Assembly: GCA_911728435.2 (NCBI GenBank)
Contig: OU452200.1
Coordinates: forward strand, 41,927,715-41,991,714
Length of the DNA: 64,000 nucleotides
Direction: 5' to 3'
Source of the DNA: Apoderus coryli
Taxonomy: Eukaryota > Arthropoda > Insecta > Coleoptera > Attelabidae
The translations under genes were made by a program, and so were the position numbers. Of this stretch, positions 10,698-22,900 are shown one piece after another. Every line of letters begins with the position of its first letter. Positions within the stretch are counted from its first letter, which is position 1. The notes under the pieces are model-generated. The model had not been told where the DNA came from and did not search any database. It was given only the letters and a program-made list of their open reading frames with translations.

Positions 10698-12294
10698 CTA
10701 CGAATGTTTCTTGTCTCCTAACTCAAATGACTTTTTTGTAGCTGCTTCAATAGCATCCATTATTGCAGATCTAAAAATAAAATAAATTATTTAACAAACA
10801 TAACATAACAACGTTATGCGCAGAATTCTGACTATCGGAATTTCTGACATTTGTGAAAACAAACCTTGTGTCACATCAGTTCAGCTGAACTGAGGTGAAA
10901 GAGAAATTCCTGAATATCGAATGTATTATAATATAAAGTTTTAAAAAGTTGCATACCTAACTCCACCTCTTTCTAGTTCATGTATACCCGCTATAGTAGT
11001 TCCTGCAGGTGAACACACCTCATCTTTCAAAACAGCAGTATGTTTCCCAGATTCCAGTACCATTTTACCAGATCCCAGTACAGTTTGCGCGGCTAATTCA
11101 ATGGCCATCTGTCGGGGAATACCCTGTTTTACACCCCCATCTGCTAGAGCTTCTATCATCAAATAAACCTAAATATAATTTTATTTATTAATATTAAAAA
11201 AGTTAAACGAAGTAAAAGGAGAATATAATGTTTATCTTTGTCAATTGTCTCGAATGATATGTTATATAGGTATAGATGTAACAGCGAAGGTAATTTTCTA
11301 AATATTTCTATTGCCTTTTGTTATCTTAAGAACAGCCGGCGAGGGTATTTTGTATTGAAAACAAGTGCATTGTGCATTAAGTGCGGTTCGCTGAGAGGTT
11401 ATTTATGATCAAAAGTAGGCATCAAGTTAAAACTATTTGCGATTGAGTGGCCTGTTTTTATTAGTCTCATAAAATGCACAATGTGCAATCTCAGCAAAAC
11501 CAAATAGTCACTCATCGTATGCGTAAAAAATACGAGTACCGATATTACCGGAGCAGTCAGACCAAGCCTTATTGACACAACAAAGTTCTTTAAATCATAT
11601 AATACATACGAATGCTGGACCACTCCCAGATAACGCACCAATTGCATTAATTAAAGATTCTGGTACTTGTTTACAGATTCCCGTGACTTCTAACATCATG
11701 CTCACTAAACGTATATCCTGTGGTGTTGCTCTTTGTCCTGGACAAAATACTGTACATCCTTCACCCACCATCATAGGTGTGTTTGGCATTGCTCTAATTA
11801 TTCTAGTATTCTCATCTAAAGGAAATAAGACCTGAAATATAATTGTTTGTCGAATTTAGGTACATGATTCTTTACTATCCAGGGTGTTAATTACATTTTC
11901 AAGCTGTTGAAGTCTTACTCCAGCTAAAATAGATACAAATAACTTTGAATTAACAGGAGTTTGCAAAGTATTTATTAAATTTGCTATAGCATTTGGTAGA
12001 ATATGCGGTTTAACAGCCAAAAATATTATGTCAGCTTTTTCCACAACACGTCCATTTAATCCAACATAAATGTGAGCCCCATTATCTTCCCAGCGCTTTA
12101 AACTGTCGATGTGTGGGCCCGATACATATATTTGATTATACTTAACTAAACCTAAAATATAATTCATATTTATTTAGATGTGTATTTTGGATATTTTTTG
12201 GAATCGTACCTTTTTTTACTATCGCTTCACAGATAGCGAAAGCCATATTTCCTCCTCCAATAAAACCAATTCTTTCATTAATTGGAGTTCCCAT
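10698..12294 (-). CDS. P5cr: pyrroline-5-carboxylate reductase
   Basis: Catalyses the last step of proline synthesis, reducing P5C with NAD(P)H. Five exons: 12294-12210, 12151-11876, 11815-11610, 11168-10957, 10770-10698. All junctions are GT-AG and phases agree, giving 283 residues, the usual family length. The Rossmann motif IGFIGGGNM lies at residues 9-17, then [27 protein letters not shown] and the signature [14 protein letters not shown] with [19 protein letters not shown]. Exon 3 could instead start at CAG|GTC (11829), but that breaks the frame, so ATGAG at 11815 was chosen. No targeting peptide is seen, pointing to the cytosolic form. It is divergent from Rad1, with 1.8 kb between them. 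Confidence 0.95.
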
Positions 12295-13337
12295 TTTAAT
12301 ATAACAGTGAAATCTGATAGGTAATTTGGAACTGTAAACTACTCTGAACCGCTAATTGAAAATACGCCTCAAACAACGGCAAAAGCTAATTATAGAAATA
12401 ATTAATGGATTACGGAATAAGTAGTTAATGTAAGTTTGAATGTAAATATCAGTGTTGTTACAAAAACTACCAATTGGCTATACTTGTGGTAATGTTGTGA
12501 TTATTATAATAATTATTAATAATCCAATTTTAGTTTATAATTTAGGTATAATCATAGATAAATGTTTACGTTTTTTATAATAGATTCGTCTGGAATCTGC
12601 AACTAAGATTTTACTCTCAGACAAAAAATAAATAAATGTTGATCTGTTGAGAAGTGACTCTGTAGGTATTAGTCTGAGGTCTTACTCACTTCCCATTGCC
12701 TCATTTCAATCTCAGTCTTTAACACTAACCTCAACCATTCTCTTTATAAACCTTTTAAAGACAATGCCTGAACCATTGTCTTTATAAGGACTTTTATTTA
12801 TTTTTCTGAGATAAGGACAATAATAAGACAACGTTTTCCTTATTTTCCAACGACGCCAAATAGCAATTAGCAATTGTGACAAGGCCTAAACAAGAATAGG
12901 ACATCTTTAATCCCTATTCAGTATTCACTGTGACGCCCATAGAGGACTATATCGCTCAAAACCGTGTTATGCGCATCCGATCGAGCAACGGAATAAAGGG
13001 AGATAGAGAAACCGTCATTTTGATGTGGTTTTGTTGCTAAGTTATTTCATTGCCTTCTAATTTTTAATTTTTAGACTATAACATGCTCAAAGTACACAAA
13101 ATTAATATATGGTGGTGTTTTATACCAATTATATTATTCTTATAACTTTTCCAAAGTAACCTCATTAAGTACTTTTTAAGACTCCTCTGTAGTAGAAAAT
13201 CAAAATGGCCGCGCCCTATATTCCATGGTAGGTCTGAGTGGGTCTGCGCCGGAGCCTCCACTGCGACCACCGAGGATCTATTGTGGCTTCTATGGTACAA
13301 TATGCGAGTTTTTGTATCTTGCTATATTTCCTATAAT
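12295..13337. other. P5cr-Rad1 divergent intergenic region, left part
   Basis: Holds two CATTGTCTTTATAA-type sites (12736-12766, 12774-12791), the first a stem with loop. A GC-richer patch at 13200-13290 (GGCCGCGCCC, CTGCGCCGGAGCCTCC) differs from its surroundings and may be a short repeat. A 74-codon minus-strand frame over it has no recognisable domain. Confidence 0.4.
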
Positions 13338-13794
13338 AGGGTTATTCTTTCGTAGTGATTGATCTGAACAAGTGAATGTGATTAAACTGAATGTGATTAT
13401 ACTGAACTGAATATTTGACGAAACCGAAAGATCATCTTTTTTGTGATTGTCTTTCACTTAACCTCGAAAACTTGTGAAAACAACCAAATCTGCTCTGAAA
13501 ACTGGAAAATTATTTCTTCCATGATATTATTATCCATGTTTTAAACTTTTACAATTTATTGGCTTGATTCGAAATCATATTCCAATTATTATCTCTCAAT
13601 ATTCAATACTTTTAGAGGTTAACTGTGAACTGAACGAACTAACCGCTACCCAGAGGTTGATCAGTAAGGGGCAAGGGGGGTAGGTATTTTAATCAGTTTG
13701 GTAGAAGTGACCGTAGTCGAAAGAATACGCACAATCGTGAATGAACTGACAATTTTCAGTTTGTTCACTTAGTTCAGTACGAAAGAATAACCCT
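13338..13794. mobile_element. MITE with 17-bp perfect TIRs
   Basis: AGGGTTATTCTTTCGTA (13338-13354) is repeated inverted at 13778-13794. Both ends are flanked by AAT, a possible 3-base target duplication. No coding sequence is present at 457 bases. Family unknown. Confidence 0.65.
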
Positions 13795-14091
13795 AATATA
13801 ACTGGTGAAGCCGTGGTCAGAAATATTAAATATGGAAGCTATTATTCGTTATCTCTGGGCGTTATGTTCTACAAACTCAGATCAGATGGGGTAATTAATT
13901 TCTCGGTTAACTGTCAATCAAAGTTGCAAAAGGAACTTGGTGACAGACATCAGACAGGTGATTTGAATTGTTATGAAAACAATTTTGAATTATAAATCTA
14001 AAGAAAACAGTATACTAACAGATGATGTTTCTTCAAAAATTTAAAATTCGATGCCTGTGATACTGGAAATAATAAATATATTAATGTAAAT

Positions 14092-15218
14092 ATGTTGTTT
14101 TGTGCTGAAATAACTGAATTTAAATTAGTTCATAATGTTTTGAAAGCCATTGCCATTAAAGAAGTTAGTTATCACCGCATAAAAAAATATTTAAATCTTG
14201 TTTTCTAATATATTTCATTATAGCTAGGCATTCTACAACCTATGGAACAAGGCCTTAAAATTACTGTTGACGATTTAAAATGTGTCGAAACGTCCGCATA
14301 TGTCCCAAGTACAATGTTTTCTTTTTACCACATAAAAAGCGATGAACAAATTATATTTAAGATCAGTCTTAAAGCTCTGACGGAGATATTTAATTTGTTT
14401 GGCGATGATGGAAACCTAAATATGAAATTTTCATACAAATCATTTGGATCCCCTCTATCATTGGTGTAAGTACCTACTATCCACATCAATTTTAATTATT
14501 TATTTTTTTATTAAATTAGAAGCTAATCTAGGTGTTCGATTATTTTTACTTTTAGAATTAGTCATAGTGCTGAAAATATAACAGTAGATTGTGAAATAAA
14601 AACTATGAACATTGATGATTTTGATAATATAAGTTTAGCAGATGGCTGTGATTTAAATAAAATTGTTATTAATGCAACTGCGCTATTGGAATACCTTCAA
14701 CGGTTGGATAATTCAGCTGATGAAATTAAAATATCTTTAGAAAAAAGACATTTGGTTCTGAAGACTTTTAGTTCTGCTGTAAGTTTATTATTCAAATTTC
14801 GAATTAAAAAATAATTCGGAAGAAGCAAATATTTTGATTGAATCTGTAAAAAACAACTGAACAAAGCACTTGTAGTCTCCACAATTATACTCGTACCACT
14901 GACTATAGAGAGATCATCATGTTTTAAGATTGTTAGTCGACTACCTATTAATAATAGCATTCTTATTTCTAGGGAGAATCTGAAGTCACAATATCAAAAG
15001 ATTCAGAATCAGTTTCTATATTCGAATGCAACAAATCTGTTGAAGCCGTATACAATTTCTATTACATACGGCAAATATTAAAAGTTATACATTTAGCGAA
15101 CAAAGTAGCTATTTTGACTGGTGAATTTGGACTCTTAGGATTACATTTATTCATAAGTTCAGATGAAAAACAAATGTATGTTGAACATTACGTTACATCA
15201 CAAGCTGAAGAAGACTGA
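14092..15218 (+). CDS. Rad1: Rad1 checkpoint clamp subunit
   Basis: Subunit of the nuclear 9-1-1 (Rad9-Rad1-Hus1) clamp, which is loaded at damaged DNA to signal the ATR checkpoint. Four exons: 14092-14163, 14224-14465, 14556-14778, 14973-15218; GT-AG with agreeing phases, 260 residues (human 282). The protein follows human Rad1 along its length: FKLVHNVLKAIAIKE matches the human NLSTILKAIHFRE region, QGLKITVDDLKCVE matches NGIKVTVENAKCVQ, and SVEAVYNFYYIRQILK and KQMYVEHYVTSQAEED match the C-terminal PCNA-like half. The first exon has only 24 codons and was found by alignment. The C-terminal acidic tail is short. Rad1 is convergent with Dhodh, with 234 bases between stop codons. Confidence 0.92.
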
Positions 15219-15271
15219 CAACCTGGATTATAAAATAATACTCTTTAACCTTGTATTTACAACAATTTATT

Positions 15272-15380
15272 GTTTCCGAAAATATCACAGATTCAAATTT
15301 ATAAATATTTAACACTCAACACGTTTTTCTTTTATTTTACCTCAGCACTTATGGCTTCAGACACCTTCTTATAGCCATCT
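15272..15380 (-). repeat. tandem copy of the Dhodh 3' end
   Basis: Aligns over its whole length with 15394-15501, which is the last 15 codons of Dhodh plus adjoining 3' sequence. The copy keeps an open frame (DGYKKVSEAISAEVK then stop) against [15 protein letters not shown] in the gene. On the minus strand it is preceded by ACAATTTTAG, a good splice acceptor. Confidence 0.8.
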
Positions 15381-15452
15381 AAAATTGTATTTAGTTTCAG
15401 AAAATATCACAGTTTCAAATCTATAAATATTGAACACTCAACACTTTTTTTT

Positions 15453-17715
15453 TTATTTTACATCAGCCCCTATGGCTTCAGACACATTCTTATAGCCATC
15501 TTTTTGTAATTGTTGGACTAATTCTTTCTTAATTTTTGTTACAATTGGAGGACCGTCGTATATCATTGCTGAATAAATTTGAACTAGGCTGGCACCTGCT
15601 TTTATTTTATTATAAGCATCTTCACCAGATGATACTCCACCGACTCCTAAATAACAATAAAAAATATTAAATCAATCAGGTTTTTTTGGAATTGGAAGAT
15701 TGTATTGAATAAAAAACGAATGACACTCGAAAAATCTCATTGCACCACAAGGACACTAATAAGAAATTCCTTTATCTCCGCTCTCTGTTACGTTTTAGTT
15801 TGACATTGACATTACCGGACCACGACTTAAGTTTGTTGGGTGGTGCCTGGTGCCAGTAACAATAAAGAAATCAAACTATCCTTTATGGTCCACCACACAA
15901 TGATCCCATAAAATGAAAATTATACGTAATATTTACGTTTACTTACCAATTATAGGAATGCCCTGCACAAGCCGCCGCATATCTTTAATCATGTTAGTGG
16001 ATATTTCACTTAATGGTTTTCCACTAAGTCCCCCAACTTCTGATTTGTACTCACTCTTGAGCGACAATGGCCTTGTCACTGTCGTATTGCACACTATCAG
16101 ACCATCCACTTTACAATCGTCTCGTAATATAACGTCTGCAATATCTTTCTTCTCCTGAAAAGTCAAGTCAGGTGCCAGTTTTAACAATAGCGATGGTTTA
16201 TTTTTTATTTCTAAACTATCTCTAGCTTGTTTCACTTCTTTCAATAGTTTTATTAATTCCTCTTTCGACTGTAGGTTACGCAAATTTGGTGTGTTTGGGC
16301 TGAAATTAGGACGTCGAAAATAATAACCCTAACTCTCCAATTAAGCTTATGTTTACCTGCTAATATTAATAACCAAATAATCTGATACTGCACCAAATTG
16401 TTTGATTCCATTTACGTAATCTTCAATAGCATTTTCTGATGTTTTGTTTTTACCCAAATTAATACCAATTATACAGGACTCCCTGTCCTGCTCTTTAATG
16501 TTCTCTATCCTTTTTAGAACCTCTGTGTGACCCTCGCTATTAAATCCGTACCTGAAATAGCATATTATATTTTAGTAAATGTCTAAAGTGAAACCAATAA
16601 TTATAACAAATAAATTTGACCTGATCCTAAATGATATAGGTACCTGTTAATAACCGCTAAATCTTCTGGTAAACGAAACACTCTTGGTTGTGAATTTCCC
16701 GGTTGTGGTAATGGTGTTACTGACCCAATTTCAACAAATCCAAACCCAATGTCTTTAAGCCCCATGACAGCTTTTCCATCTTTATCAAAACCCGCTGCAA
16801 TACCTATAGGATTTGCGAATTTTTTACCGAAAACCTTTACCTTCTAAAATTCATAAAAATCAATAAACAAAAATACTTAATTATGGAAAACATTTTTATT
16901 TACCAGAATATCAGGATCTTGAAAATTACTTTTTGGTAATAATCTATGTTGACTTATCCATACAGCTAAATTGTGAGCTTTCTCTGGATCCAATAGCCTC
17001 ACAAGAGGCATTACCATATTTTTGAAAAATTTTTCATCGTGTTTATTCAAACAAATAATACCAAATGTGGCAGTTCCTGCCACAGTCACGTAAGCTAGAG
17101 ATTTCAGTTTTTGCTACGGATAATAAAGAATGTTATAAAATAAATATTTATTTAAGAATTGCTTGTTACATAAAGCAACAAGACTTAAGTTATGTTGGAA
17201 ATTTGTTTCACACTACCATGCTTTCACCAGACGGCCGTTTCGACGATCCACGACTCATCAGTGGTGATCGGCAGGCAGTGTGACCCAAATTTCCAACATT
17301 TACAAAGGATATAATGGAGTTGTTACTTCTTGTCCGGCCATAGTTTGTGAACTATGTTTCACCCGGCATATTGCCTGTTCACGCTAGGTGTCGCCAAAAA
17401 CATCTCTCTCTCAAATATTTATTTATTTAAGATACAACTGCCCAGACAGATAAAAATCCAATTAAAGGGCAGGTAAAAATTACAAATACATTAACATTAA
17501 AGTAATAATAACTAGTGAAGAACTTAAATTAATTAAAAAATAACCGTTTTACACATGAAAAATTTGAATCAAATACTTATATCATTGGACATAGGGTTAC
17601 AAATATTACACATTATGAACAAAGGAGAATGCAATTACGTGTACGCAAAGTAGGAACATAAAATAATATACTAAATTAATAATTAATATTTTACCTTGCT
17701 TGAAAGTCTATACAT
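15453..17715 (-). CDS. Dhod: dihydroorotate dehydrogenase, mitochondrial
   Basis: Class 2 DHODH oxidises dihydroorotate to orotate in pyrimidine synthesis, passing electrons to ubiquinone at the inner mitochondrial membrane. Six exons: 17715-17695, 17113-16904, 16843-16644, 16551-16357, 16299-15947, 15646-15453; all GT-AG and in phase, 390 residues (human 395). Exon 1 has just seven codons (MYRLSSK). The N-terminal anchor [18 protein letters not shown] follows, then [13 protein letters not shown]. The FMN barrel shows [33 protein letters not shown], the active-site [12 protein letters not shown] (catalytic Ser), [16 protein letters not shown] and [12 protein letters not shown]. Intron 1 (17114-17694) contains a 108-base hairpin repeat and a LINE 3' end. 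Confidence 0.96.
17192..17299. repeat. hairpin repeat in Dhodh intron 1
   Basis: ATGTTGGAAATTTG is mirrored by CAAATTTCCAACAT. Inside, CACACT mirrors AGTGTG. The loop is GC-rich (CAGACGGCCGTTTCGACGAT) against the AT-rich intron, so a MITE or SINE piece is likely. Confidence 0.6.
17416..17660 (-). mobile_element. LINE 3'-end fragment
   Basis: TACAACTGCCCAGACA and AAAGGGCAGGTAAAAATTA are shared with 62020-62065. On the minus strand it ends in TAAATAAATA, a LINE-type tail. No coding part is seen. Confidence 0.55.
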
Positions 17716-18614
17716 ATTCGTTATTTAAAATTTTTAAAACTTAAAAAACAGACAAATCAAAATATAACCTAGAAACAACAAACGTGCTGCCACTGCCAAC
17801 ACTAGGACTGTAGTATTTTTTTTTTCGGAATCTTACAGAACTGTTCTAGAACTGTCAGGAGTGTGCGCAGTTCAAATTTACATGTTCGAGTTTTCTTGAA
17901 CTGATTAGAACGGTTCCAGAACCAGCAGTTTGCTGTTCGCGTTTGAAATAAAAAAGTCCGAGAACGGTTCTAAAACTGTCAGAATCGATCCCTGCTGTTG
18001 GGCAAGAACTGATCTCTGACTCTGACTGTTTTTGGATTATTAGCTACACATGCGCATATCAATAAACGTGTTATTTATGTTTTGAGTTTAATGTTAACAT
18101 ATACTAAAAACGTACATCTTATCACATAATATATTTAATTCTATATTAGATGATTAAATGTTATATTATAATTAAATTATTTTATATAAAAAGGTGGACT
18201 ACATTTATTTAAAAAAACAATATTATATATTTAGTATATCTAAAAGAAGATAATGATAATTATATTAAACATTTATATTTTGTCTTCATGAAATTTTTAT
18301 GCTTTGTCAGACAGTGGCTTTGTTAACTTAAGTTCACTACCCATTTTGAATGAAAATGAAAAATCCAAATAAAACAAAAAGAAAATGAATAGGTACAATA
18401 AATGTTTGGCTCTTATTTTATTAAACTTTTTCAAGAAAACAATGTTTTTAAATCATTTTGGTATAGATGAAGCTGAAGCGTTCGGGGTTTTCTCAATTTT
18501 GAACAGTAATAGAACGGTCCGAGAATTTTATCCAAGGCGCAGTTCTCAAACAGTCCGAGAACTGTCTTAGAACGGTTCTAATTTCCAAACCCGAATAAAG
18601 CTCTTGTTATGATA
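17716..18614. other. intergenic, AGAACNGTTC-rich
   Basis: Between the Dhodh start and the Ance stop. About six variants of AGAACGGTTCTA occur in two clusters (17835-17985 and 18505-18580). No protein frame is convincing. Confidence 0.4.
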
Positions 18615-18712
18615 GACATTCAACCAGCGTAAGTTTGGACCTACAGTTTAGCGTGGAATCCGAACCACGGTCCTCGACTGCGATCCTCCAGCACCCACGA
18701 CACACGACTATG
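18615..18712 (-). repeat. SINE-like repeat with tRNA-type B box, copy 1
   Basis: On the minus strand CGTGGTTCGGATTCCACG (18652-18669) forms a five-base stem around a loop with the shape of a tRNA T-arm; GGTTCGGATTCC fits a pol III B box. The second copy is at 28228-28320. Confidence 0.5.
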
Positions 18713-19977
18713 TAGTATTAGGGAGTTAAGGCAAAGCCAGTGACGTATACGTAAACGTATCTTTTGACATCTACGCATGCGCTCTTTAAATTTATGATAC
18801 GTTTAACGATACGAAGGCCGTAAACATATGTACCTCTACGCGTATCGTATACTTAACGTATTGAACCGATTATTGTCGGAATTACATGAACTTGTACGAA
18901 TATCTAGAATAGAACAACAAAAACTGTGAATCTATATTAAAAATTAAGCTAAGCTATTTTGCAATAAATACTTTATTATTAGTAGTACCTGGTAGTAGTA
19001 GTAGTAGTAGTAGTTTATTTTGTAACAATTAAAAACATTTTTCTGTTATTGTTTATAGGTATACATAATAAAATATATCGGTATGTGGTTAATGATTAAA
19101 AAAACAATAATATTAACAACATAGTAAACGGAAGTAGAAAAATCTAAAAGAGTTTTTTTCTCAAGACTACATAGTCGGGGGTAGTCAATAACTACTTGGC
19201 AAGTCTACCGACTCGACCGAAAGCACTGTCCACCCATCCAATCACTATCCACGCACTCAGGTATTTGACTACCATAATCGCATCGAGGACTATAGTAGGA
19301 GTAGGAAATGAAGTTCTACTCTATGACACAAAACAGGCAAGATACCATAAAGTTAGTACTTGCTTCGGCAGGTATTAACTTAAAAAAAAAGCATCCGAAT
19401 GCTTAATGAAGTGGCCAAAAGAAAAGAAGATAATATAATATAATAATTTTTGTTTAAAAATTTGTTATTGTAAATACATTTAATAAGCAGTACAACAACT
19501 ATGAATTTCGTAACCACATAATCTGCGTCATCCTTTACATCTCAAATCAGCTGGTTTGATCTGATGATCACCTGCCACACACCTCAGTTGCATGCATCTA
19601 TATAAAAGGAACGTAAAACTTAAATCTGTTAAAATTATCATTGCCTGCAAAACTTTTTGAGGTTAGCTTAACCAAGGAAAAAAAAAAATTTTTCTGAGAA
19701 TTAAACCACAGGAAATTATCTGTGATTAAACCAGAGAATAAACAAACTTGGATGTCTCTGATTAAACTATGCGATAAGAAATCCCTTAAAATATAAAACA
19801 AGAGTAATTCATTAATACCATTTCAACAATTATTGTAAGGCGGGTGCGGGACAGGCCCCCAGAATCCGGGACGGCTGGGTTAAATTAATGAAATTACTGC
19901 CACATTATATGGCATTTACTTTTACCCACGTTCAGTAGGTGAATTGGAAATTAAAAGACACGTGTATAGAAAATATT
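18713..19977. other. intergenic downstream of Ance
   Basis: 18735-18860 is dense in ACGTATAC and CGTATCGTA words. 18990-19035 is a (TAG)n run joined to TTTATTTTGTAAC, which on the minus strand looks like a LINE 3' tail. No gene is seen in 19100-19977. Confidence 0.4.
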
Positions 19978-22900
19978 TTATTCTATATTTTTCTTTTTAA
20001 GAAATTCATATAATGGTTCAAAATATTCTAACAAAGCTTGGACACTTAGTTGCCTACTTCCAGTCATAACATCTAAAACTTCTGACCAGTGTTTGCTTCT
20101 TCCCAATGATAAACCCGATCTAAAAACATATTTTAATAAATATTATTTAGGAACCCACGTAAGTAGTTTTTATTTACTTTAAAACATTTCCTGCCTCTCT
20201 TGAATTATAAAAATCACAATCTTGTAAAGGAACGTTGTTATTAAGAGGATTGTATTCCTTCGCTGCTATACATAAACTTTTGTAGAGTTGGAACTGCAGA
20301 ATGTGAGCGATAAAATACCTAGAAGAACATCACGATTTATAAACTTGAGTATATTCTATGGAAGTACAGAAAAATTACGCAATATACGGGGAATCACCAG
20401 CTACATGAAACTTAGCACCAGGATCAAAATCGTGATTGTCATTTCTCTCTATTGATGGCTTGATTCTTTGGTATGTTTTTCGATAATTCCACCAGTGTGA
20501 GTTCCATTCTTCTTGTGGTACAGATTTGTTGAATACGTCCCAACGCCACTTATCGATTATAAGACCAAATGGAAGAAATGCCACTTTATCTAAGGCTACT
20601 TCCATTAGACAATTAATTTTTCTTTCTTCAGAATCTACAAATACGCGATACTGGTAAAGTAACTTGTTGAGCATTTTACTCGGAATTCAGGAACCACAGT
20701 TACCTATTGCTGTTTTGTCAATTAAACCAATTTCTTTCAGATGTTTTAAGCTAGTTACTGACAGTGCAATGGTGTCACCTATAGCTTCATGAAATCCTGG
20801 ATTTGCGCCCTCTCGAAATGTATATGGTTGATTTTTGTATTGTAAGAAGTATTGTATATGACCCATCTCATGATGGATTGTCACGAAATTGTCGAAATTT
20901 ACAATCGTACACATTTTTAATCTAAAAAATATGTATAATCATATATGTCTTTGTGTTACAGTTCAAATTCCAAATTGGTTGGAGATCTGGATTGACAGAT
21001 TTTTGGCGGGTGGCATATAAACCCCCTTATAATCTGCAAAGAGCAGTCCCACTCTCACAGGGTGGGTTTTGGGACCGCTTCTGTTCTCACTGTACCTACA
21101 TCCACATTAAATCTAAGACCTGATGACCTGCTCATGATGCTAAAATGTATTTCAATCACATTACTGATATTAACAAATAAGAATGGACCTGCGTATACTG
21201 GCGACTGGACAATGTCTCTAAATGTAAATAAGTGTACGCTTTTGCATTTTGGTACGCGTGTGCTACTGTTTATTGGCAGTGTGGGGTTGAGCTTTGTCAA
21301 AGAACAAAAACACCTGGGTGTGATTATTTCGGAGGACTTGAAATGGGACAAACAAGTGGCTTTTAATGGCCAATGATTAGAGATGGACTTGAAGTTATAT
21401 AATCTTACATGCGCACAATCCCTATGTTAAAGACATCGAAATGAGGGAACGCGTACAAGTCACCAAAATTCCACCGGGACTTAAACATTTTCCATATGAA
21501 CAGCGGCTTACATGAATGGCAGTCACATCACTAGCGGATCGGCCTGAGCGTGGTGATTTATACAAACCTATACAATTTTAAGTAATCCCTATAGTGTCGC
21601 AAACTATCCTCGTCGTTATGGATTATTTCAGGAAATACTTTTCACCTGAATGAACGTAGATAAAAAAACCATCAAAAGAAATATGTGCGATTGAGAGAAT
21701 TTTTTTAACTAATATAGATTGGCGTATGTATTGAACCAACTAAGTCACAGCACTCTATGAACGCGTCGTCGATTAATTCTTTTAAAAATCGATCAAACGG
21801 TGAACTGGGGGTGTTGAAGATAAGTTTTGTGCATTAATTGTGCAATGCAACATTCTCAACCAAAATAGTTTCATCGGGACACAAAATTGACACACCCAAT
21901 CACCACCCTTCACCGCCTGTTGTAGGTGCATTGCCCTATCGATGCTGTCTCTTCGTATCCTCATGTCGTCGACGCTTCTCCTCAAAAACTTGATGGCCCT
22001 CGTAAGTTGTACGCCACCATCTGCGATCTGCGCCCAGTTCTTCACATTTAAACCACACTTCATCCTTGTAACTCTTTTGCTGCCCTCCCTGATTTCGTGA
22101 GTCAACTTTAAGCTGTGAATAACGAGATTTCTTTGGAAGGCGTCCTGTTGGCATGCGGATTACGTGGCCAGTCCATCGCACCTGGTGCCTGACGTCATCG
22201 CCTCAATGCTAGCTGTTTCAGCTTCCTCCAGAACGCTGATGTTTGTTCGTCGGTCCTGCCATTTAATTCCAAGAATTCTTCTAAGACATCGTTGATGGTA
22301 CTGCTCTAGGGCTTTTAAATAATAATAATAATAATAAAATAATTTATTGAGCAATACTGTAGAATTACAAGTTCAATTACATTTTTGGTTATCTTAAAAC
22401 TACACAGCTCACACAAAAGGTAAGAGATTTGGCTTTAAGCCATTCTTCCACTCTACCTATTACTAACAATTTTAAATATAAATAATCGTCGATACAGCAA
22501 ATCAATTCACTATAAAATTACATTGCTAATCGTGACTTAATTTGAGTTTTGAAAGTTTCTAAAGGTAAGTCCAACAAATCAATTATTCTATTGAGAAGTT
22601 GAGGTGCTATATATGAAAAGCAGCCTTCAAATTTCGATGTTACATGTTGTGGAATTGTAAAAGTATTATGCCTTATGTTTACATTATGTACAGAAGATCT
22701 TCTATTAATTAATTCGTACAAGTAAACGGGTGTCTGAGTATGATAAATCTTATGAAGCAACAACAAGAAAATGTAATCAAATCTTAAGTAAAATTTGGGC
22801 TCGTTAAGCTGATGTAAAAATGGAGTGATGTGAGATCTGTAAGGTACCGAACTTGCATATCTTATGCACGCATTCTGAACTCGCTGGATCCTATTTTTGT

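Noticed and set aside
11572..11835. 87-codon plus-strand frame
   Set aside because: It is the antisense shadow of P5cr exon 3.
11821..11840. P5cr exon 3 starting at the CAG at 11830
   Set aside because: Joining either usable donor of exon 2 to it gives a stop within seven codons; the TTTAG at 11816-11820 keeps the frame and the family alignment.
19355..19380. TACTTGCTTCGGCAGGTATT resembles the first stem-loop of U6 snRNA
   Set aside because: The match ends after about 16 bases; no ACAGAGA box, no downstream U6 body and no clear pol III upstream element are present.
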